A stretch of 64,000 bases of DNA from Cinclus cinclus (taxonomy: Eukaryota; Chordata; Aves; Passeriformes; Cinclidae), in NCBI RefSeq assembly GCF_963662255.1, contig NC_085071.1, positions 4,428,701 to 4,492,700 on the forward strand, given 5' to 3'. The notes under the pieces are model-generated. The model saw nothing but the letters and a program-made list of their open reading frames with translations. It was not told the DNA's origin and made no database searches. Of this stretch, positions 46,701 to 64,000 are shown piece after piece. Position 1 is the stretch's first letter. Every line of letters starts with the position of its first letter. Made by a program: the position numbers and the translations under genes.

Positions 46701-49700
46701 TGAAGGGAAGTACAAACATGTGAGCACACATGACCACCTCCTGATGTGGTTTACATGCAGAAGAGAAAGAGATTGCTTACAAGACAATGAGAAGTAACAC
46801 TGAAGAAATGCAAGACCTGTCTCTTTTGGCCCAAACTCCCCGAGCTGCCTGCACAGTGGGTTCCTATTCTCCAACAAACCCATCCAGAGCTCTGCTGAAG
46901 AGAAAGTTTCATCCGCATGTGCGTGAGCATGTGCATGCGCATGTTCTAAGTGTTTTGCATTATGTGAGCTCTGACCTTCAGAGGGGAACAGAAGGAATAT
47001 TTTCCCCCCTGAGGCTAGAGTTGTCAGTGAAATGTCTGTCTTCCTTAATAATTTCAATCCGGGTGACAGGGGACAGGGCATTTTGCTCTGAACGAACGTA
47101 CTGTAAAAACTGTCAGATAGAATTTGTCTCAAGAAGCAACATTTCTATCCATTCGGGGTCATAATTACAGGCATCTTATGACCTGTGGAGCAGTACATTT
47201 TTCTCAACTGAAAAAAAGGAGTCCTAAAATAGGTGGTTTGGTCTTCTGTAGAGCTTTGGATTGAACCTAAATGGAATCTAACAAACAACAGTGATCTGCA
47301 GCAGAATGCTTTCTTCATGTTTGCTGGCTGCTTTTTAAAACTCAGAACAAACTGTGCTCTGAAGTGACGTAGCAGAAAAGAGGGATAGAAATTGCCATTC
47401 ACTGGGCTGGAGTAATGGCTTATTTCTCCTATATCCTGTCTCCTGACTGCCTGCCTCTCTGAATTTCCTCCACACTGACACCAGCAAACGTCTTGTTAAT
47501 GAACTGAATAAGTAACTAAATGGGTGATTAACTAAATGAGCATGACGATAATTTGATTGTGCTTTCCCCACTTTTAAAGCACAGGAAATAGTAAGAAAAG
47601 AAATAATTCAGTGACCAACAGGAATTCAAAGAGTACAGAGCTAGAGGAGCTGGGGGAAGCTTTGAGTAGATGTGGCTGTCAATAAATCCCCTACAGCACT
47701 GCAGAAATCTCTGGCTAAATATTTAGATTTCTTGATTTGTTCTGCCACACAGGAGAAAACCTATTCATTGATTTGAAGCAGCTTTCACTTTTATGGTTTG
47801 ATTTTATAATTAGCAACAATCATGAAAGGGATCGTCCTGCTGTTATGTGCAGTTATGAGTCACACACAACTCAGTGCTGGACATCATTTTGGGGTCACAA
47901 ACCTGGGTTTGTGTAGCAGAGCATGCAGAGCATGCAGTGCATGCTGCTTCTCCACCTCTCTGAGGTCTGAGTGACAAATCAGACTGGGAGAGCAAACCTA
48001 AATTTACCACAGTGGGAAGATGTCTGCACTGCTGAGGAGGGAGAAAAGCAAAAACGGAGAAATAGCACCCTGCCCTCGGCCATCCCAGCTGCTCACAGTG
48101 GATAATCCTCTTCCCCACCCCAAACAGACAATGGTGACCACGGCAGAAGTACAGGGAAGGAGCATCTGGCTGAGGAGCAGGGCCCCAGCTGGACTCTGGA
48201 AGGCTCTCACCTGCATGATCAATCCTACCAGAGACACATTAATCAGCTGTTGGCAGAGCAGGTTACAATCCATTTTCACCTGCACACTCCGATGGATGCC
48301 CTGTTCTTGCATCACAGGTGGAGGAGAAACACTTTGCAGAGGGCCTGCGAGTGAGGAGCAGAGCAGCTCTAGGAGCAGAGGGATGCCTGTAGGATTCACA
48401 GAACCAGGCACTGACATTCCCTGACACATTTGCCAAAAAATGAGGACCCTTGGAAGGAGTTTTGCTGCTGGTGGGCAAGGAGGACAGTCCCTCCACACGG
48501 ATGATAGCCTGGGAAATATCTGGAGGGGAATGGGGCATCCCAAGGTCAGAATAATCCCTCTGCAATGCTGCTGTGCCTCTGAAATAAAGCACTGAAGAGA
48601 GATGCCCACAGCCTGCTCTGCATGCTGGGAGAGCCAGGCTCAGGATTTAAATCCCACTGACAAACACCTCCATCCAGGTAGAATCTAACACTGTCAAAGC
48701 AAACATGTGAATGAGATTCTGTGGCTTTGCTCACTAAAACTTCAGCAAGAGCTGCTCTCGAGGTACTCCAAGGCATTGTGGTGGGAAGGGCAGAGCCAGA
48801 TTTGGCACCAGGGTTGCCACAGCCTGGGTATGGGAGAAACAAGGCAAGCCTTGTCCCTGCCCATCCCCGAGGGGAATCTGTTAAAAGACACCATATTTAG
48901 GCCTACAGGAAGTCAGTTCCAGGAGCTCTGTGGAGCCCAGACAGGGAGATTAGGAGCAAAGCCCCATGTAAGCCTTGCAGGGTTCATTTTGGGGTTGGTG
49001 ATCTGAACCGCATGCTCCAGCAGCCAGAGAGAAGCTCAGTGAATCAAGACACTTCTATTCCCACCCACTCCATTACCCTGCCCTGTGATCTCCTAAATCA
49101 CTTCTCCTCTCTGCACCTTCATTTCCTGCACCTCAAACAACAAGAACATGCAGTTTTTTTTCTTCTCCGGCAAGCAGAGGCTTCTGCAGGAAACTTCATC
49201 CAGGCATTCCAGTAACTGTAACATCATCTTTATTAATATCATATTGAGAGACAACAAAGGACAAAAGCTGGTGCAAGCACTGCTCAAACAATCCCTGGAA
49301 TGACAAATCCTTCCCATCCTACTATCTGGGGTCACACCACAGGCCCACACTGGACATATGAGATGGAGACTGAGCAGAAAGCTGAGCCCAGATCCCTCAG
49401 GACAGCGTTTCCCAGCCCAAGGCAGCAGAAGTGCACCCAGGAGGGCTCGGTATAGCCCTTCTGGAAGGAGAGCAGGATATTGGGATCACCAGACTGGGAG
49501 ACAGAGGTAGAACACGCAGACTGATCCTCCTTGTCTGTCACATTTAGGGCACTGTGTTCCCTGTAAAAGGTGTTCTGCTCTCACAGCTGGGAGAGAGAGG
49601 AACGTCAGTGTCCTGTGAGGCTACTCACAGCTTTTGGAACAACCCTTTGGAAGTCATGGAGCAAAAAACACATAAATACACATAACTGCAGTGTTTGTCT

Positions 49701-49797
49701 TGAAAATAAAACAGGCAAGAAGAAATGGCCTCAAGCTGAGACAGAGGAAATTCACATAAGATGTTGAAAAAAAAAATTCACTGTTCACATTGGTCAC

Positions 49798-49932
49798 ACA
49801 TTGGAACAGGCCGGGGAGGTGGTGGAGTCACTGTCCCTGGAGGTGTCCAAGAGGAGCTGGGTGCTGTGGTTCCAGAGGCAGTGCTGGTTGAAGGACTGAA
49901 CGATCTTAAATTCAACCTCGATGATTCCATGA
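49798..49932 (+). mobile_element. CR1 LINE 3' fragment
   Basis: GGGGAGGTGGTGGAGTCACT, CCCTGGAGGTGTCCAAGAGG and CTCGATGATTCCATGA are characteristic of an avian CR1 3' end in plus orientation. Confidence 0.88.
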
Positions 49933-49969
49933 AAATCTTGTGCGGATGCAGGACTCGGGGACATGGTGT

Positions 49970-50046
49970 AGTGGAGGGGAGGGTGGTGGTGCTGGGCTGA
50001 GGGTGACCTCGGAGGTCTTTTCCAACCTTAGTGCCTCATTCAGCCA
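49970..50046 (+). mobile_element. CR1 3' tail fragment joining the 55-bp array
   Basis: CTCGGAGGTCTTTTCCAACC followed by TTAGTGCCTCATTCA is a CR1 tail. It runs directly into the tandem array whose unit contains a closely similar TTTTCCACCTTTAACC string. Confidence 0.7.
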
Positions 50047-50060
50047 CTCTGTGTCTCTGG

Positions 50061-50410
50061 GATCTTTTCCACCCTTAACCATCCCATGATTCCAAAGGGA
50101 TGGAACTCGACCCCCGTCCTTTTCCACCTTTAACCACCCCGTGATTCCAAAGGGATGGAACTCGACCCCCTCAGATTCGTGCTCCCCCGAACCTTTTCTA
50201 CCTTTAACCATCCCATGATTCCGAAGGGATGGAACTCGGCCCCCGTCCTTTTCCACCTTTAACCACCCCGTGATTCCGAAGGGATGGAACTCGACCCCCG
50301 TCCTTTTCCACCTTTAACCACCCCGTGATTCCCAAGGGATGGAACTCGACCCCCGTCCTTTTCCACCTTTAACCACCCCGTGATTCCCAAGGGATGGAAC
50401 TCGACTCCCT
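50061..50410. repeat. 55-bp tandem array immediately upstream of PSMB2
   Basis: Six copies of a 55-bp unit are present. The anchor GGAACTCG occurs at 50102, 50157, 50231, 50286, 50341 and 50396, so the spacing is exactly 55 except for one 74-bp step carrying a 19-base insertion. The unit contains TTTTCCACCTTTAACCACCC, CGTGATTCC and AAGGGATGGAACTCGACCCC, with several CpGs. The first half resembles a CR1 3' tail, so the array probably arose by tandem duplication of a CR1 end. Confidence 0.95.
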
Positions 50411-50556
50411 CACATTCCCGGCGCCCCCCCACCCCCCAGCTCCCCTCAGGGCTCCACGGCCCCGCGCGGGAGGCGGCTCTCGCGAGCGGTGACGTCATCG
50501 GCGCGCGCGGGCGCGCAGGCGCAGCGGGGCGGGCCGGGCCGCGCTGTGTCACGGCC
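50411..50556 (+). promoter_or_regulatory. PSMB2: PSMB2 CpG-island core promoter
   Basis: The segment is extremely CpG-rich, without a TATA box. It carries TCTCGCGAG at 50478-50486 (BANP-type palindrome), a perfect CRE/ATF site TGACGTCA at 50490-50497, an NRF1-like GCGCAGGCGCA at 50513-50523 and a GC box GGGGCGGG at 50526-50533, all within about 80 bases before the ATG. This is typical of a housekeeping promoter. The start site is inferred to lie about 20-60 bases before the ATG. Confidence 0.75.
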
Positions 50557-61501
<10,945 letters not shown>

Positions 61502-61630
61502 CCCCCAAGATCTTTCTTCAGAAGTCTTCTTGTTTTGTTCTCTCTTGGGATTTTTTTTTTCTATTAATTTGAAGCACATGAGTAAATGTATTGCGGTGGG
61601 AGCTCAAATAAAGCCTGACATTTATATAGC
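61502..61630 (+). other. PSMB2: PSMB2 3' untranslated region
   Basis: This is a short 3'UTR of about 130 bp, defined by the poly(A) signal at 61607. The cleavage point is inferred. Confidence 0.75.
61607..61612 (+). terminator. PSMB2: PSMB2 polyadenylation signal
   Basis: AATAAA in CTCAAATAAAGCCTG lies 106 bases after the stop, followed by T-rich sequence from about 61630. Confidence 0.85.
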
Positions 61631-61639
61631 CAGTTTTAT

Positions 61640-64000
61640 CTTTTTATTCCACTGATCCTTCCTGAGAGGATTTGAGTGAATTGTTCCACAGTGAAGGTGA
61701 AACTTGATTTACAGTTCATGGGGGCACATCCAGGTTATTTGTCTTGGCTATTCTGAGATTTTACTGCTCTCCAAATTTCTTATTTGTGGGAAAACTGTAT
61801 TTTCTAGATGACATTGTGCTGTCATCCCTCTCATCAGTAAAGCTCAACAGATCCCAGACAAGTGGTCCATGCCAAATATACAGCATCTACTTTATTTTTT
61901 CAAAGATGTTACCACTCATTGCTGTATAAAATAATAATCAGGTTTCCAAAGACCTCATTTTCTTTTCATAGAGTTTTCTTTAAACTTGAATTAGATTGAT
62001 ACAAAGGTTTTCAAGTAGAATGGATTTTAAAATGCACTTTTAACTCACATGGCAATGGTTCTCGTACTGGGGAGGAGCATTGTGCTGGCACAGTGGTTTC
62101 ATAACTATATTAAATAGAATTTAGATAGCACTTCAAATAGAAACTAACATATCAGTTGTGTGATTTTTCTTAATTGCTGTGCCTATACATTTCGAAGTAC
62201 ATGAAAGCAGTTTAGTGAGAAATTAAGCTGCAGTACTCATCATAAATCTTTGAATTACTCTCAGCTAGCTAGAGCTTTGTTTTCTAGAGAATAATCCCTG
62301 ATGATCCATCTAGGCTCAGGATGTTGCTTCCCTATAAAACCCCCATTCATGGAGCAGCCTCACATAATTATCATGTGACTGATACTTGTGGTCTGCCCAG
62401 AAGTGATTCTTCTGAGAACAGTTTTTGGTGTGACTCCTTCCCTACTTGAATTTGCATTAAAATTGCTATGGGTGCTTATTTCATATTTGAATAAGCTCAG
62501 AAAAACAATCTTGGAAATAGGGCAGATGTGTACAAGATTGTGTGCAGTCTGATAGTTTGTGTGCTGTGGCATAACACCCAAGTTCTCAGCTGGAAAAGGT
62601 GAGTGACAGACTTAACTCTTAATTTGTCTAAGCTTTTTGGTCTTACCTCAGTGGTATTTGAGAACTTTTGAGAACAAGATTCCCAAAAGAATCTTGTCAG
62701 TCTTAAAGTATTCCTGTCTTCTGGATGAGAACTGGATGAGACTGAGACTTGCTTAATGACACAGAAGAAATTTGGAGCTCCAGTGCCTTAACTCACCCTG
62801 CCTCTTACTTAAATCTAATTCTGCCCTGGAGTCCCATCAGGCTTTGTAGTTTAATTTTTTCCAGAATAAGTTTAATTACAGCTGGTTTTTCTGTAATGGC
62901 TCCAGTGGCTGCAATGGCTTTTATTTAAGGCCAATGGCACAGAACTCTGAAACATTTTTCTAAAACTCACTTTATCTCTTGAAAACCTTTTAAACTTTTA
63001 CGCTCACTTGTCCCCAGCCTGACGATTTCCTCTTGGCAGGTCACATTTAACACGAGCAGAGTCGGGGGTGTTGTCGTTCTGCCACTGAAATCTCACCCCT
63101 TCGTGTTGCATTAATGTACTTGTTTAGCTTAATGCAGCATCTCTAATTTATTTTACCACTGATGTTGAATGTTTTTGCAGGTTTCTTGTCTGATTTCAAA
63201 CTCATCACTGCAGAGGGGCTGAGCCGATGTGATATTTTTGTCACTGCATATTAAAGCAGCAATGCCTCTCCATTGGAGGGATTCATTGTTCAGACACCAA
63301 ACTGGGGTGTGGAGCTCTTAAGATGATGTGAGCCTGGCAGAGAATCTGCCTGGAGTTTTTATTGGCACCTCTTTGCATGCAGGTGATTAATAAACATAAA
63401 ACAATTATTCTCTGGTTGGATCCAGGTTGGAGTGGAACATATGTTTTGCCCAAGGGCAGGGCCCAGGATCTGAATCCCCCATGGAAAGGAAGATCCAAGG
63501 GGTAGCATGCAAAGCCAATGGAGCGGCAACCTCAAGGAATGAATAAATACAGCCCTTGATTCCAAACCAGGAACAAAAGAACTGGCCCATGATGAAATTG
63601 GACTGTAGCCTCTAACAAAGGAGATTTTTTTGAGGACTTTCCAAGAATTCATATTTTTAAGGAAAAAATTGATATTTCTGCTTATAACTTATTTTTTTTT
63701 AAATGTCTACAGTGCTGATAATCAAATTCAGAAATCAGTTTTCATTTTTGACAGTATGACATGGAATCTGTTTGAAAAATCAATATTTAAGTTAATGAAA
63801 GATTAGGAGACTTCTTACCTGCTTCAAGTTTAGCCCTAAAGCTTCTGAAAACCATATTTTGCCTAGAATCCAGGAATCTCCTTTCAAAAGAACTCACCTC
63901 TCCATTTATATTTGTCATGACAGGCCTCTCTTTTTTAAAGAAATCTCTGAAATAATTGAGAACTGCAAGAAAATACTGCTTTGTACTAATTTTTGTGGAT
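61640..64000. other. Intergenic region downstream of PSMB2
   Basis: I see no exon on either strand and no recognisable repeat. From conserved vertebrate gene order TFAP2E should follow on the minus strand, but none of its exons is recognisable here. The segment at 63000-63170 looks like candidate conserved non-coding DNA. Confidence 0.6.

Larger units (their letters stand above)
21986..49797. other. Gene-free, CR1-poor block between C1orf216 and PSMB2
   Basis: I find no exon, RNA gene or recognisable interspersed repeat across about 28 kb. It contains simple repeats (26082, 32354, 34407, 34513, 40654) and many AT-rich patches with TAATTA-like, octamer and GATA-like motifs, listed as findings. 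The longest frame outside tandem repeats, 292 codons at 46254-47132 on the minus strand, resembles no family I know. The human interval between these genes is also long and gene-free. Confidence 0.6.

Noticed and set aside
50061..50410. CRISPR-like regular repeat
   Set aside because: The units are directly tandem without unique spacers and lie in a vertebrate gene promoter. This is a minisatellite.
61640..64000. Search for TFAP2E 3' exons on the minus strand
   Set aside because: No AP-2 family helix-span-helix sequence is recognisable in any minus-strand frame here.

Overview
The window is vertebrate nuclear DNA, almost certainly avian and probably from a passerine bird. Three protein-coding genes with GT-AG introns are recognisable. 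The interspersed repeats are CR1 LINE 3' fragments whose sequence and GATTCTGTG-type tails are typical of birds, and several resemble passerine CR1 subfamilies. The gene order matches human 1p34.3 read in the opposite direction: CLSPN, then C1orf216, then PSMB2, all on one strand. I see no bacterial, viral or CRISPR content.

Layout: positions 1-2594 hold the last eight coding exons of claspin (CLSPN, +), followed by a 3'UTR with a poly(A) signal at 3741. Positions 3766-17690 are intergenic, with a few CR1 fragments, a 27-base T run, a GGAGAT-like microsatellite and some blocks that look like conserved non-coding DNA. At 17696-18240 a GC-rich 17-19 bp minisatellite leads directly into the CpG-rich promoter and non-coding first exon of the C1orf216 orthologue. 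Its single coding exon is 19644-20462 and the probable 3' end is near 21956. Positions 22000-49790 form a long gene-free block in which I recognise no CR1; it contains many AT-rich, homeodomain-motif-bearing patches that may be enhancers. At 50061-50410 a 55-bp tandem array, apparently grown from a CR1 tail, abuts the CpG-island promoter of PSMB2. The six PSMB2 coding exons run from 50557 to 61501 and encode a complete 201-residue proteasome beta subunit. Several CR1 copies lie in its introns. Positions 61640-64000 are intergenic; TFAP2E would be expected beyond the right edge on the minus strand.

The genes do not form a pathway. CLSPN is a replication-checkpoint adaptor, PSMB2 is a structural subunit of the 20S proteasome, and C1orf216 is an uncharacterised conserved protein. 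Their association is old conserved synteny. I found no convincing new biological system. The most unusual features are the two tandem arrays placed right against the promoters of C1orf216 and PSMB2. All family and motif assignments were made by eye from the sequence.
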